DNA from: Roseobacter sp. MED193
GTDB lineage: Bacteria; Pseudomonadota; Alphaproteobacteria; Rhodobacterales; Rhodobacteraceae
Assembly (NCBI RefSeq): GCF_000152965.1
Contig: NZ_CH902583.1
Span: forward strand, 927,343 to 991,342
Direction: 5' to 3'
Length of the DNA stretch: 64,000 bases
Shown: positions 8,893 to 18,605 of the stretch, piece after piece
Layout: the number at the start of each line of letters is the position of its first letter
How positions within the stretch are numbered: position 1 is the first letter of the stretch
Notes under the pieces: model-generated
Database searches by the model: none
Told to the model about the DNA's origin: nothing
What the model saw: the letters and a program-made list of their open reading frames with translations, nothing else
Program-made: the position numbers and the translations under genes

Positions 8893-9629
8893 TTAGTCCG
8901 CGCCCTGCAGGCGGCAATGGACATCATGCCAACCACGCCGCTCTCCGCGGGCTATCGCCTCTGCGGCCTCGGCATCAAAGGTTTCAAGGAAGGCCGTCAT
9001 TGCTTCCAGATCCAGCCATTCACCTTCTAGATCTCGACCAAAGCAACCGCTCATCGAGCTGTTGAACTCGATATCGGCAAAGTCTCCCTCGCGGGCGGGG
9101 TTTGGCTGGGCAGTCAAAAAGGGCTTACCCTGGCGCACCAATTGAAACGCATCATAGCCAATCTCGCTCATCATGGAGATGAGGTCATTGCGATCCAGAT
9201 TCACTTCAAACGACAGGTATTGCGGCAAAGGCAGGTCTTTGGTCAAAGTAGAGAGTGCTGCCTTTTCAAAGCCCTCAATATCGATCTTCAAATAGCGAGA
9301 AGCGCCGTGACGCTGCACCAATGTCGACAAGGGCATGGTTGGCACCCGAATGACTTCGAAGTCATTCTCCTGCGTGGCCTTGCCCTGCTTGACAAAAGAG
9401 CTCCACTCGCGTGGCTGTTGACGTAAAATTCAAGAGAGCTGACCTTATCTGAAACGCCAACACCTTCGATCACTACGTTGCCAGCAGCAATGTCTTCTGC
9501 AAAGCGGTCATAGAGTTTCTGAGCAAGCGCAGGGTCGGCCTCAATCGCAACAACACGAAAGCCTTTTTTCAAATAGAATGCTGTATCGTCACCATTGTTG
9601 GCACCGATGTCGAAAATTAGGTCGCGCAT
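8893..9629 (-). pseudogene. FkbM family methyltransferase, frameshifted
   Basis: A SAM-dependent FkbM-type methyltransferase broken by one missing base. Reading from 9629 gives the SAM-binding start 'DIGANNGDDTAFYLKKG' and '.VVAIEADP', running to 'YVNSH' at 9411. The family sequence then continues one frame over as 'EWSSF' from 9408 and on through 'RYLKIDIEGFE' to the stop at 8893. Exactly two bases (GC, 9410-9409) lie between the frames, so one nucleotide is lost in what should be an Ala codon. There is no long homopolymer at the site, so either a real mutation or a sequence error is possible. Such enzymes often methylate glycans or other hydroxyls; target unknown. It is convergent with the IorB-like gene. 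Confidence 0.8.
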
Positions 9630-9872
9630 TCATTCATCTCCAAAATATCGTCTTTTGCAATGTATGGCACAGCGCTCAAAGGAAACCAAACACCCAAGTT
9701 GCAACCACCCGAAAAGATCTCGGCGCAGACATAGCACACCGCGCAGGCCAGGATTTTGCAGTTAAAATCCAGCACTAAGATCATGTGTTTGGATCATAGA
9801 GTGGACACGGTGCCACCTCAGTGGCCACAATCGAGATCGCGATCAGCCGCTTGGCCGATTCTCAGCCTGCCG

Positions 9873-10655
9873 TCAGCCTGCTTGCTGCAAGCCACCAAGG
9901 TTATTCGCCCCATTGGCCCAGGCGTGAACGGCCGCGCCAAAGGCCTGAAACAGCGGCCGGGAAACCGGATCATTGTTGGCGTCCCATTCCGGGTGCCATT
10001 GCACCGAAAGGGTAAAGCCGGGAGCATCGCGCACGTAGATCGCTTCAGGCGTGCCATCGGGGGCATGACCGTCGATCACAATCCGCGCGCCTGGTGCCTT
10101 AATTCCCTGGCCATGCAAGCTGTTGGTCATAACTTCTTCGGCGCCAAAGACCCCGTTGAACACACCCCCCGGCGTCATTTTAACCGGATGACGCAGAGCA
10201 AACTTTTCTTCGAGGCTGCCGTCAGGGGGCATCCGGTGGTTCATTCGTCCCGGCAGGTCGCGGATCTCAGGATAGAGCGTGCCGCCCATGGCCACATTAA
10301 CCTCCTGAAAGCCCCGGCAGATCCCCAAGAAAGGCTGGCCACGTTCGACACAGGCCCGAACCAAGGGCAGGACAATGGCGTCGCGGGCGCGATCAAAGGC
10401 GCCATGCGCCTCCGTTTCGGCCTCGCCATATTCATTAGGGTGCACATTGGGACGCCCGCCAGTAAGCAAAAATCCGTCAAAGCTCTCCAACAGTTCCTCA
10501 ACCGACAAAAACCGCGGATCTGAAGGGATAAGCAGCGGCATACAACCGGCAACCTCGGCTACGGCCTCAGAATTCATGGTGCCGCCAGCATGTGCGGGAT
10601 ATTGATCGTTGAGCAGATAGGAATTGCCGATAATGCCGACTTTGGGACGCGCCAT
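9873..10655 (-). CDS. Gamma-glutamyl-GABA hydrolase-like class I glutamine amidotransferase (peptidase C26)
   Basis: A 260-residue peptidase C26/PuuD-like hydrolase. The catalytic triad is visible: C113 in 'FLGICRGFQE', H221 and E223 in 'QWHPEW'. Members cleave gamma-glutamyl bonds, for example gamma-glutamyl-GABA in putrescine catabolism, or act on related amides; the exact substrate is not shown. Start ATG at 10655 with a GGAG-like site. No other putrescine genes flank it; the neighbours are the frameshifted FkbM gene downstream and the GlcG-like gene upstream on the same strand, 230 bp away. Family confident, physiological role inferred. Confidence 0.88.
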   Translation of the reverse strand: MARPKVGIIGNSYLLNDQYPAHAGGTMNSEAVAEVAGCMPLLIPSDPRFLSVEELLESFDGFLLTGGRPNVHPNEYGEAETEAHGAFDRARDAIVLPLVRACVERGQPFLGICRGFQEVNVAMGGTLYPEIRDLPGRMNHRMPPDGSLEEKFALRHPVKMTPGGVFNGVFGAEEVMTNSLHGQGIKAPGARIVIDGHAPDGTPEAIYVRDAPGFTLSVQWHPEWDANNDPVSRPLFQAFGAAVHAWANGANNLGGLQQAG

Positions 10656-10828
10656 GGTGACTCCGAGTGTGTTAGAACATGTGAAGGCTAAGGCCTCGCC
10701 CTGCGTCCCGCAAGCTCCGAGGCCCCGGGAACGCGCGCAGTCGGTTGTTCAATTCTGCACGCCGTCACGTCACCGGCAAGATTCGCGACAAAACCGGGCA
10801 AATCGGAAACAAGGATTGCGCCCAAACG

Positions 10829-10862
10829 CAAAAGGGACGCCGCACACTGCAACGTCCCTCTA
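10829..10862 (-). terminator. Probable terminator after the GlcG-like gene
   Basis: Inverted repeat AGGGACG (10833-10839) / CGTCCCT (10853-10859) with a 13-nt loop. On the minus strand it is followed by TTTT. It lies 26-57 bp past the stop of the GlcG-like gene, so it probably ends the glcB-GlcG transcript. The U tract is short, hence moderate confidence. Confidence 0.5.
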
Positions 10863-10885
10863 AAAAGCGCGACTTTGTCTGCGAC

Positions 10886-11311
10886 TTAAATTTCGCCGAT
10901 CAGCCCTGCCGCCTCGATCCCCGCCATCGCGGCAATCGCATCGTTGTCAGAGGTATCCCCGGTCACGCCAACAGCGCCAATGACTGCGCCGCTTTCATCC
11001 CGCAACAACACGCCACCGGGCACTGGGATCACTTGACCGCCGTAGACCCCGTTCACCGCCGCCATGAAATAGGCCTGAGCCTCGGCCCGCGCCATCTGCG
11101 CGGTGCCTGCCATGCCCAACATCACAGCGCCGTAGGCCTTGCCATGGGCAATGGCAAAGCGACCTGGAGCGGCACCGTCTTCACGGGCAAAGGCCTGCAC
11201 ATGGCCTCCGCCATCCAGCACTACAGCGGAAAGCGGCTTCAGGCCCATTTCACGGCCCTTGGCCAGGGCCGTATCGATAATGGTCTGGGCGGATTTCAAT
11301 GTGATCGTCAT
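10886..11311 (-). CDS. GlcG/HbpS heme-binding family protein (DUF336)
   Basis: A 141-residue GlcG/HbpS (DUF336) protein. The family pattern is clear: 'AQTIIDTALAKGREMGLKPLSAVVLDGGGH', then 'FAIAHGKAYGAV', the P-V-P-G-G-V segment and the 'GAVGVTGDTSDNDAIAAMAGIEA' C-terminus. In enteric bacteria glcG sits in the glycolate operon beside malate synthase glcB, and here the gene likewise lies 76 bp downstream of glcB on the same strand. HbpS homologues bind heme or cobalamin; a role in glyoxylate metabolism remains unproven. I took the ATG at 11311, preceded by GAGGACAAACCC; the longer frame would run back into the end of glcB. Confidence 0.88.
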   Translation of the reverse strand: MTITLKSAQTIIDTALAKGREMGLKPLSAVVLDGGGHVQAFAREDGAAPGRFAIAHGKAYGAVMLGMAGTAQMARAEAQAYFMAAVNGVYGGQVIPVPGGVLLRDESGAVIGAVGVTGDTSDNDAIAAMAGIEAAGLIGEI

Positions 11312-11387
11312 GGGTTTGTCCTCGTGATCAGGATCTGGTTGTGAAAAAGGGGCAGGAAGATCCCTGCCCCAATTGATCGATGGCGTC

Positions 11388-13520
11388 TCAGTTTGCCGCC
11401 TTGAGTTCAAGACGGCGAGCATGCAGCACAGGCTCTGTATAGCCCGAGGGCTGGATGCGGCCCTTGAAGACCAGATCGCAGGCCGCCTGGAAAGCAATGC
11501 CTTCAAACCCCGGTGCCATAGGCCTGTAGCTGGCATCCCCGGCGTTTTGCTGATCCACCACGGCTGCCATCTTTTGCATCGCAGCCATCACCTGAGCCTC
11601 CTCCACCACACCGTGGTGCAGCCAGTTGGCCAGGGCCTGGCTGGAGATGCGGCAGGTTGCGCGGTCTTCCATCAGGCCGATATCGTTGAGATCGGGCACC
11701 TTTGAACAGCCGACGCCCTGGTCCACCCAGCGCACCACATAGCCCAGAATACCCTGGGCATTGTTCTCAATCTCTCGGGTGATCTGCGCCTCCGACAGAT
11801 TTTGCCCCTGCATCACCGGAACAGTGAGCAGATCCTCCAAGCTGCCACGGGGGCCACCCGCGCGCAGGGTGTCCTGATGGGCCAGGACATCAAACTGGTG
11901 GTAATGGGTGGCGTGCAGTGTCGCGGCGGTGGGTGATGGCACCCAGGCACAGGTGGCACCCGATTGGGGGTGGCCAATCTTTGCCGCCAGCATCTCGCCC
12001 ATCAGATCCGGCATCGCCCACATGCCCTTTCCGATCTGAGCGCGCCCTTTGAGACCACAGGCCAGACCGATATCCACATTGCGGTCCTCGTAGGAGGCAA
12101 TCCAGGGCGTGCTTTTCATCTCGCCCTTGGGCAGCATAGGGCCTGCCTCCATTGAGGTATGGATCTCGTCTCCGGTGCGATCCAGGAAGCCAGTGTTGAT
12201 AAAGGCAACGCGAGATTTGGCGGCGCGGATACATTCCTTGAGGTTCACGCTGGTGCGGCGTTCCTCGTCCATGATGCCGATCTTGACGGTATTGGCCGGC
12301 AGGCCCAGCGCGGCCTCCACATGGCTAAAGATGCGACAGGCAAAATCGACTTCTTCAGGCCCGTGCATCTTAGGCTTGACCACATAGACCGACCCTTTGA
12401 GCGAATTGCCGCCCGTGGACTGCAAATCATGCATGGCGATCATCACCGTGATCATGGCATCCAGGAAACCCTCGCCCGCCTCACGTCCGGCACTGTCCAG
12501 AACTGCCGGGTTCGTCATCAGGTGGCCGACATTGCGCACCAACAACAAGGAACGTCCTTTGAGGCTGTCAGCCTCGCCGGCGGCTGTCGTGTAGTCCAGA
12601 TCACTGTTCAGCACACGAGTGAAGGTCTTGCCACCTTTGGTGACCTCCTCTGCCAGATCGCGCTTCATCAGGCCCAACCAGTTTGAATAAGCAACGACCT
12701 TATCTTCAGCATCGACACAGGCCACGGAATCTTCGCAGTCCATGATCGTTGAAAGCGCGGACTCTAGCGTGATGTCATTAATGCCGGCCGCGTCTGAGGC
12801 ACCAATGTCGCCTGCGGCGTCCACCTCGATCACTGCGTGCAGACCGTTGTTTTTCAGCACAACCCGCGTGGGGGCATCAGCGGCGCCAACATGACCTGCA
12901 AATTGCGCCAAATCTTTCAGCCCAGGTACCAGCGCCCCATCAACAACAGAAAGTCCGGTGATCTCGCTCCAGGACCCCTGTTGCAGAGGGAAGGTTTCAT
13001 CCAGAAAACGGCGCCCCCAGGCGATAACCCGGTCGCCACGCGCCGCGTCGTAACCGCTTCCGCTTGGCAGATCGCCCATGGCATCAGTGCCGTAAAGTGC
13101 ATCATACAGAGAGCCCCAGCGGGCATTAGCCGCGTTCAACGCAAAACGCGCATTGGTGATTGGCACCACCAGTTGCGGGCCAGGCGTAAAGGCAATCTCG
13201 GCATCTACGTTGGTTGTCTCAATCTCGAAGTCATCGCCTTCAGGCAAAAGATATCCAATCTCACGCAGGAAGGCGGTATAGGCGGCCCCATCCTGTGGTG
13301 CCCCCCGGTTCTGCACATGCCAGGCATCAATCTGCCCCTGCAGATCGGCACGTTTTGCCAGCAGCGCGCGGTTCTCATCTCCCATACCGTTCACCAACCC
13401 GGACAGGCCCGCCCAGAACGTCGCCGCCGACACCCCAGTGCCGGGCAACGCCTTGCTTTCAATGAATTCCGCCAGCTCGGATGCAACTTGCATCCCTTCG
13501 ATTGTGCGCATCTGGCTCAT
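11388..13520 (-). CDS. glcB: Malate synthase G
   Basis: Malate synthase G (710 residues, typical for isoform G), condensing glyoxylate with acetyl-CoA to (S)-malate in the cytosol. Characteristic stretches include '[16 protein letters not shown]', the '[15 protein letters not shown]' region, '[10 protein letters not shown]', '[17 protein letters not shown]' in the TIM barrel, and the C-terminal 'ANWLHHGVV' region. It enables growth on C2 compounds (acetate, glycolate); no isocitrate lyase gene is in the window. The ATG follows GGAGAAAATCA. The GlcG-like gene follows on the same strand and probably shares its transcript. The 284-bp upstream region holds palindromes that may be regulator sites. 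Confidence 0.97.
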   Translation of the reverse strand: MSQMRTIEGMQVASELAEFIESKALPGTGVSAATFWAGLSGLVNGMGDENRALLAKRADLQGQIDAWHVQNRGAPQDGAAYTAFLREIGYLLPEGDDFEIETTNVDAEIAFTPGPQLVVPITNARFALNAANARWGSLYDALYGTDAMGDLPSGSGYDAARGDRVIAWGRRFLDETFPLQQGSWSEITGLSVVDGALVPGLKDLAQFAGHVGAADAPTRVVLKNNGLHAVIEVDAAGDIGASDAAGINDITLESALSTIMDCEDSVACVDAEDKVVAYSNWLGLMKRDLAEEVTKGGKTFTRVLNSDLDYTTAAGEADSLKGRSLLLVRNVGHLMTNPAVLDSAGREAGEGFLDAMITVMIAMHDLQSTGGNSLKGSVYVVKPKMHGPEEVDFACRIFSHVEAALGLPANTVKIGIMDEERRTSVNLKECIRAAKSRVAFINTGFLDRTGDEIHTSMEAGPMLPKGEMKSTPWIASYEDRNVDIGLACGLKGRAQIGKGMWAMPDLMGEMLAAKIGHPQSGATCAWVPSPTAATLHATHYHQFDVLAHQDTLRAGGPRGSLEDLLTVPVMQGQNLSEAQITREIENNAQGILGYVVRWVDQGVGCSKVPDLNDIGLMEDRATCRISSQALANWLHHGVVEEAQVMAAMQKMAAVVDQQNAGDASYRPMAPGFEGIAFQAACDLVFKGRIQPSGYTEPVLHARRLELKAAN

Positions 13521-13561
13521 TGATTTTCTCCTTACCCGGTTGTCGATCCGGTTTCCGGATA

Positions 13562-13610
13562 CAGGAAAAGTTTCCTATCGGCAACAGATGCGGTAATATT
13601 ATTTTACCAG
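13562..13610. promoter_or_regulatory. Palindromes upstream of glcB
   Basis: Two short inverted repeats lie 44-90 bp upstream of the glcB start: GGAAA-AG-TTTCC (13564-13575) and GGTAA-N7-TTACC (13592-13608). They sit where a promoter-proximal regulator would bind and may control glcB in response to carbon source. No specific regulator can be named from sequence. Confidence 0.3.
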
Positions 13611-13807
13611 TTTCCGCGACACTGTTTCAAGTTTTCCCATCAAGTTCAAATCAGCTTCAAACATTTCAGGGTAATTCCTGCCGGTTTTGCTCGCATTTTC
13701 CGCGTCATACGCTTGCCCGGCTCTGCGCCATTGCCTACCACTGGGACAACCAAAAGATCAAAGCCCCCGATCGCCCCTCGTGGTCGCGGTGAGATGAGGA
13801 TAGCGTG

Positions 13808-16372
13808 ATGACGACAGATGCAGCCCAGGCCGATGCAGAAACCTTTTATCTGAAAGACTACACCCCCTTTGAATTTGAAGTGGACAGCGTCGCGTTGACC
13901 TTTCGCTTGGCCCCCCATGCCACGCGCGTTCTGAGCCAGATCCGCTTCACTCCCAAACCCGGCGCAGCAGATCCGCAGTTCTTCCTACACGGCGAACAGC
14001 TCAAACTGATCTCAGCCAAAATCGACGGTGCGGCGGTCACCCCCGAAGTCACCCCCCAAGGCCTGACCTGCAGCGTGCCTCAAACCCCTTTCCTCTGGGA
14101 AGCCGAGGTTGAAATCGACCCTGCAGGCAACACAGCGCTAGAAGGGCTCTATATGTCTGGCGGGATGTATTGCACCCAGTGTGAAGCTGAGGGTTTTCGC
14201 AAGATCACCTATTACCCCGACCGTCCCGATGTGATGTCCACTTTTTCTGTGCGCATTGAGGGCGAGGAAGAGGTACTCTTGTCCAACGGCAATCCGGTCT
14301 CACGCTCCCAGGGTCTGGCAGAATGGCATGATCCCTGGCCCAAACCGGCCTATCTGTTCGCGCTGGTGGCAGGCGATCTGGTCAATCACCCCGATACTTT
14401 CACCACCCGTTCCGGCAAAGAGGTCGAGCTGAACATCTGGGTGCGCCCAGGTGATGAAGACAAATGCGCCTTTGGCATGGAAGCGCTGAAGAAATCCATG
14501 ACCTGGGACGAAGAAGCCTATGGGCGGGAATATGATCTCGACATTTTCAACATCGTCGCGGTGGATGACTTCAACATGGGTGCGATGGAAAACAAGGGGC
14601 TGAATATCTTCAACTCCTCCTGCGTGCTGGCCAGCCCGGAGACCTCGACGGATGCCAATTTTGAGCGCATCGAGGCAATTATTGCCCATGAGTATTTTCA
14701 CAACTGGACCGGCAACCGCATCACCTGTCGCGACTGGTTCCAGCTCTGCCTCAAAGAGGGGCTGACGGTGTTCCGTGACGCCCAGTTCACCTCCGATATG
14801 CGCTCCGCCTCGGTAAAACGGATTTCTGATGTCATTGATCTGCGCGCCCGCCAGTTTCCCGAGGACCAAGGGCCGTTGTCGCATCCGGTACGCCCCGAAG
14901 AGTTTCAGGAGATCAACAACTTCTACACCGCTACCATCTATGAGAAAGGCGCCGAAATCATCGGCATGCTGAAACGTCTGGTGGGGGACGCGGCCTATCG
15001 CAAAGCGGTTGATCTCTATTTTGATCGCCACGATGGCCAGGCCTGCACAATTGAGGACTGGCTACAGGTGTTTGAAGACAGCACTGGCCGCGATCTGGCG
15101 CAGTTCAAACGCTGGTACTCTCAGGCAGGCACACCGCGCTTGAAGGTCGCCGAGAGCTTTGCGGAGGGCACCTATACGTTAACTTTTGAACAAAGCACCG
15201 CGCCAACGCCTGGCCAGCCGGTAAAAGATCCCCGCGTGATCCCCATCGCCGTGGGGCTGTTGAATGACAACGGCGATGAGGTCCAGCCAACTACCGTATT
15301 GGAGATGACCCAGGCAAAGCAGAGCTTCAGCTTTGAGGGCCTGGCCAGCAAGCCGACCCCATCGATCCTGCGGGAATTTTCGGCACCGGTCATTCTGGAG
15401 CGCGAGACCAACAATGTTGAACGGGCATTTCTGTTGGCCCATGACAGCGATCTTTTCAATCGCTGGGAAGCAGGCAATGCCCTCGCTCGCGAGGCCCGCA
15501 TAGCCATGGTGCTAGAGGGCTCTGCCCCAGACGCCGCCTACCTGGATGCGCTGCAAAAGCTGGTGCGCGACGACAGCCTGGATCCTGCCTTTAGGGCGCT
15601 GGTGCTGCAGCCGCCCAGCCAGTCAGACATTGCTCAGACCCTGCATGAACGCGGCCATGTGCCAGACCCGCAAAAGATCTACAACGCCGCTGAGACTTTT
15701 GCACAGACGCTGGCAGAACGGCTCGCCGATAGTCTGCCGCGGCTCTATGCCACGACCACGATCGACGGCCCCTACAGCCCCGATGCCACCAGCACCGGAA
15801 AGCGAGACCTGAACGCGCGGATCCTATTTTTGCTCACGCGGCTGGACGGCGGACAGCAGGCCGCACGCCAATATGACGCCGCCGATAATATGACCCAGCA
15901 GCACACTGCCCTTATCGGCCTGTTGCAGGCCGAAACCGGTAGTGCCCAAAACCAGGCCTTTTACGAGCAATGGAAGCATGACCGGCTGGTGATGGACAAG
16001 TGGTTCGCGCTGCAGGTGGCCTTTGCCGCGCCGCAAAAAGCCGCCCAAGTGGCTGCGAAAATCGCGCAGCACCCTCTGTTCACCCTGAAGAATCCCAACC
16101 GCTTCCGTGCGGTGATGGGCGCCTTGGCCGGTAATCATGGGGGCTTCCACCATGGGTCAGGCGCGGGCTACCAATTGCTGGCTGACAAACTGATCGCGCT
16201 GGACAGTCTGAACCCTCAGACCACCGCGCGCATGTGCACGGCTTTTCAAACTTGGAAACGCTATGACCTGGACCGTCAGGCCTTGATCCGCAGCCAACTC
16301 GAGCGGATCAAAGCAGCACCAAAGTTGAGCCGCGATACCAATGAAATGGTCAGCCGTATCCTGGATGCCTGA
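13808..16372 (+). CDS. pepN: Aminopeptidase N (M1 family)
   Basis: Zinc aminopeptidase of the M1 family (854 residues), removing N-terminal amino acids from peptides in the cytoplasm. The exopeptidase motif GAMEN is at residues 258-262. The zinc site is HEYFH (H294, E295, H298) with E317 eighteen residues later in 'LKEGLT'. The order is the usual N-terminal beta domain, thermolysin-like domain and C-terminal helical domain, as in E. coli PepN. An adjacent GTG at 13805 could also serve as start. The following small membrane protein begins inside the last codons (ATGCCTGA), implying translational coupling. Confident. Confidence 0.96.
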   Translation: MTTDAAQADAETFYLKDYTPFEFEVDSVALTFRLAPHATRVLSQIRFTPKPGAADPQFFLHGEQLKLISAKIDGAAVTPEVTPQGLTCSVPQTPFLWEAEVEIDPAGNTALEGLYMSGGMYCTQCEAEGFRKITYYPDRPDVMSTFSVRIEGEEEVLLSNGNPVSRSQGLAEWHDPWPKPAYLFALVAGDLVNHPDTFTTRSGKEVELNIWVRPGDEDKCAFGMEALKKSMTWDEEAYGREYDLDIFNIVAVDDFNMGAMENKGLNIFNSSCVLASPETSTDANFERIEAIIAHEYFHNWTGNRITCRDWFQLCLKEGLTVFRDAQFTSDMRSASVKRISDVIDLRARQFPEDQGPLSHPVRPEEFQEINNFYTATIYEKGAEIIGMLKRLVGDAAYRKAVDLYFDRHDGQACTIEDWLQVFEDSTGRDLAQFKRWYSQAGTPRLKVAESFAEGTYTLTFEQSTAPTPGQPVKDPRVIPIAVGLLNDNGDEVQPTTVLEMTQAKQSFSFEGLASKPTPSILREFSAPVILERETNNVERAFLLAHDSDLFNRWEAGNALAREARIAMVLEGSAPDAAYLDALQKLVRDDSLDPAFRALVLQPPSQSDIAQTLHERGHVPDPQKIYNAAETFAQTLAERLADSLPRLYATTTIDGPYSPDATSTGKRDLNARILFLLTRLDGGQQAARQYDAADNMTQQHTALIGLLQAETGSAQNQAFYEQWKHDRLVMDKWFALQVAFAAPQKAAQVAAKIAQHPLFTLKNPNRFRAVMGALAGNHGGFHHGSGAGYQLLADKLIALDSLNPQTTARMCTAFQTWKRYDLDRQALIRSQLERIKAAPKLSRDTNEMVSRILDA

Positions 16373-16850
16373 AGCCCCAGAGACACAAACACCCGTGACC
16401 TGTGAGGTCACGGGGGCTCTGCCACCGCTCTTGCAGTTTGAACGGCAGGGCAGATCGGCGCAACTTATCGTGGCCATCGCTCTTTGGTCTGCCGCTCTTT
16501 TATTGGGCGGTTTCCTGCTGCAGATCACATCCGGCATTCTCTTTGTGCTCGCCCTGCCACTTCTGCCGGGCCTTTGGGAACTATGGCGCAATCCCATCTC
16601 AGGCCTGACCCTGACGGAAGATCAAATCAGCTGGTTCTGTGGTGCCCGCAACACAGGTGTCGCTCTGCCAGAGATTGCATCTCTGCGGCTTGACCGGCGC
16701 TGGGATTTTTCTTTTCGCGCGACTCTCATCCTACGCAATGGTGCCAAAATTCGCCTCCCCCAGCCTGCGCTTCCCCCAGTTCAACTGCTTGAAGACCAGC
16801 TGAACGCCAAGGGCATTCCCAGCGAGCGCCACCACTTTACGGTTATCTAA
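16365..16850 (+). CDS. Small membrane protein overlapping pepN
   Basis: A 161-residue protein with two predicted membrane helices (about residues 33-53 and 56-72), followed by a soluble tail with beta-like pattern ('[15 protein letters not shown]', '[17 protein letters not shown]'). This layout recalls PH-like or photosystem-assembly-type membrane proteins of unknown function, but I do not recognise a family with certainty. Its ATG at 16365 overlaps the pepN stop by 8 nt; an in-frame ATG at 16341 lies deeper in pepN. The overlap suggests coupling to pepN translation. Confidence 0.65.
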   Translation: MPEAPETQTPVTCEVTGALPPLLQFERQGRSAQLIVAIALWSAALLLGGFLLQITSGILFVLALPLLPGLWELWRNPISGLTLTEDQISWFCGARNTGVALPEIASLRLDRRWDFSFRATLILRNGAKIRLPQPALPPVQLLEDQLNAKGIPSERHHFTVI

Positions 16851-16979
16851 CGGTAGCACCCCGCCTGCCACGCCATTTCCCAATTGTTAACGGCAATAAC
16901 CCCATCGCCGCCACGTTTGCGCCGCATTGAGCAATCATTTTGAGCCTTACCGATCAGCTGCCAACCTGCAGGATTTTGA

Positions 16980-18434
16980 ATGCTCAGACCTCACTCTCAA
17001 ATGTGGACGCACCTCTCCAGACTGCAAAAGGAGTTCCCAGCCTGGATCTCGGCCGGCTTCTCAGGGACGGGACCGCGCCGCCAAACAAAACAGGGCGGCC
17101 CCCAAACTCTCGCTTGCGAGCAACAGCCCCCCTACGCAACGCCGCAGCTGACAGCAGAGCATCCAAAGGCCGCAGTACCTCAACAAGAGGGCACAGATGA
17201 GGTGGAGAGCTTTGCCGAAAAGCTCTTGATCCCAATCCATGATGAAGACCTGGACAGTCAAAACAGGCAGTCCCTGCAGGACAAAGGCCAGTTCCTGGCA
17301 CGGCAAGAACGCTGGCCCGAATTGTCTCAGTTGATCCAGGCCGCCGACCAGGCCCATAGCCGCACGACGAGCGACCAGCCCGAAGCAGACCTTCTCGCCT
17401 ATGGGGCCCGCTCTGATGTGGTCAACGCGGTGGAACACGCATTGCAGGATCGCAGCCATAGGTCAGGCGCCTTCAACAAAGTCTCCGGCACAAAAACAAC
17501 TCGCAGACGCAAAACTGGTGAGAACCCAATCCTCATTGACGGGGTTATGGCCCTGGAATCCCTGCGGCGCGACCACCCAAAGGACATATACCTAACGGCC
17601 ATCGTTGCTTTGGCCCATATCGACATTGCTTGGATCTGGCGCGGTGCCGCCTCCGATAGCGCCGCAAACCAAACCCGGCAAGACTCGCAGCTGCGCCGTG
17701 CCACGGCCCATTTTGAACGTGCGGCGGCTTTGCTGGCACCGCTCAAAAATCAAAGTCGCGACAGCGCTTTCTTATCGGCTGCACAATGTGCTCTTTTTGC
17801 GGGCCAGAACGCTGATACCGTTGACGTCGCAGACGCCTATGGCGCGCTCATTGACCAAGCCCCCGAAAACCCGCGCCCCATGCGCGCACTTGGGGCGCAG
17901 ATGCTGCCACGTGCCAATGGATCCTATGCCGCACTTGAGTTGGAAGCCCGTCGCACAGCAGCACGCACACAACAGCACTGGGGCGCCGGAGGCTACACCT
18001 GGGTCTATTTTGACGCCATGGCCATTGATGCACAGGCCTGTGCCCGGGTCGATCCCCAATTTTTCTTAGATGGGTTGCAGGATATTCTCTGCGCAGACCC
18101 CAGCCAGGAAATGACCAACCTGCTTGCTGCCTATTGCGCCATAACTCTACCCAATGGCCTGGGGAGCAACCCAGCAGCCGACTCAAACCGGCTGGAGATC
18201 TCCAAGGCCGCCAACTGGCTGGTACGCAGCCACCTGCATGAGCTCCACCCACTGATCTGGGCCCATGCCTGCGAAGGCTTTGATAACAATGCCCGCGTCA
18301 CCTCGCTGCGCCGCTTTGCCGCCCATGGTCAAGCCAAGGCCCTGCAATGCATAGCCGGAATATTCTGCGACGAACTCGATAGCGGCCACAAGATCGCCTT
18401 TTCGCCAGACGGGGTTGACCTGATCCCGGCTTAG
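16980..18434 (+). CDS. Uncharacterised 484-residue alpha-helical protein
   Basis: Not recognised. It is a soluble-looking protein with a poorly conserved, Gln/Pro-rich N-terminus (residues 1-70) and then a long helical region. Parts such as 'DIYLTAIVALAHIDIAWIWRG', 'RATAHFERAAALLAPLKNQ' and 'DVADAYGALIDQAPENPRPMRALGAQMLP' resemble tetratricopeptide or Sel1-like helix pairs. No signal peptide or catalytic motif is seen. The true start could be the ATG here (AGGA about 9 nt upstream) or the in-frame ATG at 17001, since the first residues look unstructured. It is convergent with tex. Base composition matches its neighbours. Confidence 0.65.
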   Translation: MLRPHSQMWTHLSRLQKEFPAWISAGFSGTGPRRQTKQGGPQTLACEQQPPYATPQLTAEHPKAAVPQQEGTDEVESFAEKLLIPIHDEDLDSQNRQSLQDKGQFLARQERWPELSQLIQAADQAHSRTTSDQPEADLLAYGARSDVVNAVEHALQDRSHRSGAFNKVSGTKTTRRRKTGENPILIDGVMALESLRRDHPKDIYLTAIVALAHIDIAWIWRGAASDSAANQTRQDSQLRRATAHFERAAALLAPLKNQSRDSAFLSAAQCALFAGQNADTVDVADAYGALIDQAPENPRPMRALGAQMLPRANGSYAALELEARRTAARTQQHWGAGGYTWVYFDAMAIDAQACARVDPQFFLDGLQDILCADPSQEMTNLLAAYCAITLPNGLGSNPAADSNRLEISKAANWLVRSHLHELHPLIWAHACEGFDNNARVTSLRRFAAHGQAKALQCIAGIFCDELDSGHKIAFSPDGVDLIPA

Positions 18435-18477
18435 TCGGCTCTCCGGCCGTCCCGCTCCAAACTGTTGGCCCAGCATC

Positions 18478-18540
18478 ATCTTTCTTGAAATATTCCAGGG
18501 GTGAGCGCCAAAGGCGCGAGGGGGCAGCGCCCCCTGCCCT
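18478..18540. repeat. Structured intergenic sequence between convergent genes
   Basis: Contains a near-perfect hairpin AGGGGGC-AGC-GCCCCCT (18519-18535) preceded by a smaller GCGCC/GGCGC stem. The layout (TTGAAATATTCCAGGGG leader followed by GC hairpins) resembles dispersed intergenic sequences I associate with roseobacter genomes. It lacks a clear U tract, so it may act as a Rho-independent-like stop or be a repeat element. Only one copy is in the window. Confidence 0.35.
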
Positions 18541-18605
18541 GTCATCCGGCAAAAGACAGCGCCCTCGCACGGCCTGCCGCCCCCCGGATCTTCAGGCGCC
18601 ACCCT

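Noticed and set aside
8893-9345. Treating the FkbM C-terminal part as a separate gene
   Set aside because: The N-terminal half continues directly into it after one missing base, so it is one broken gene.
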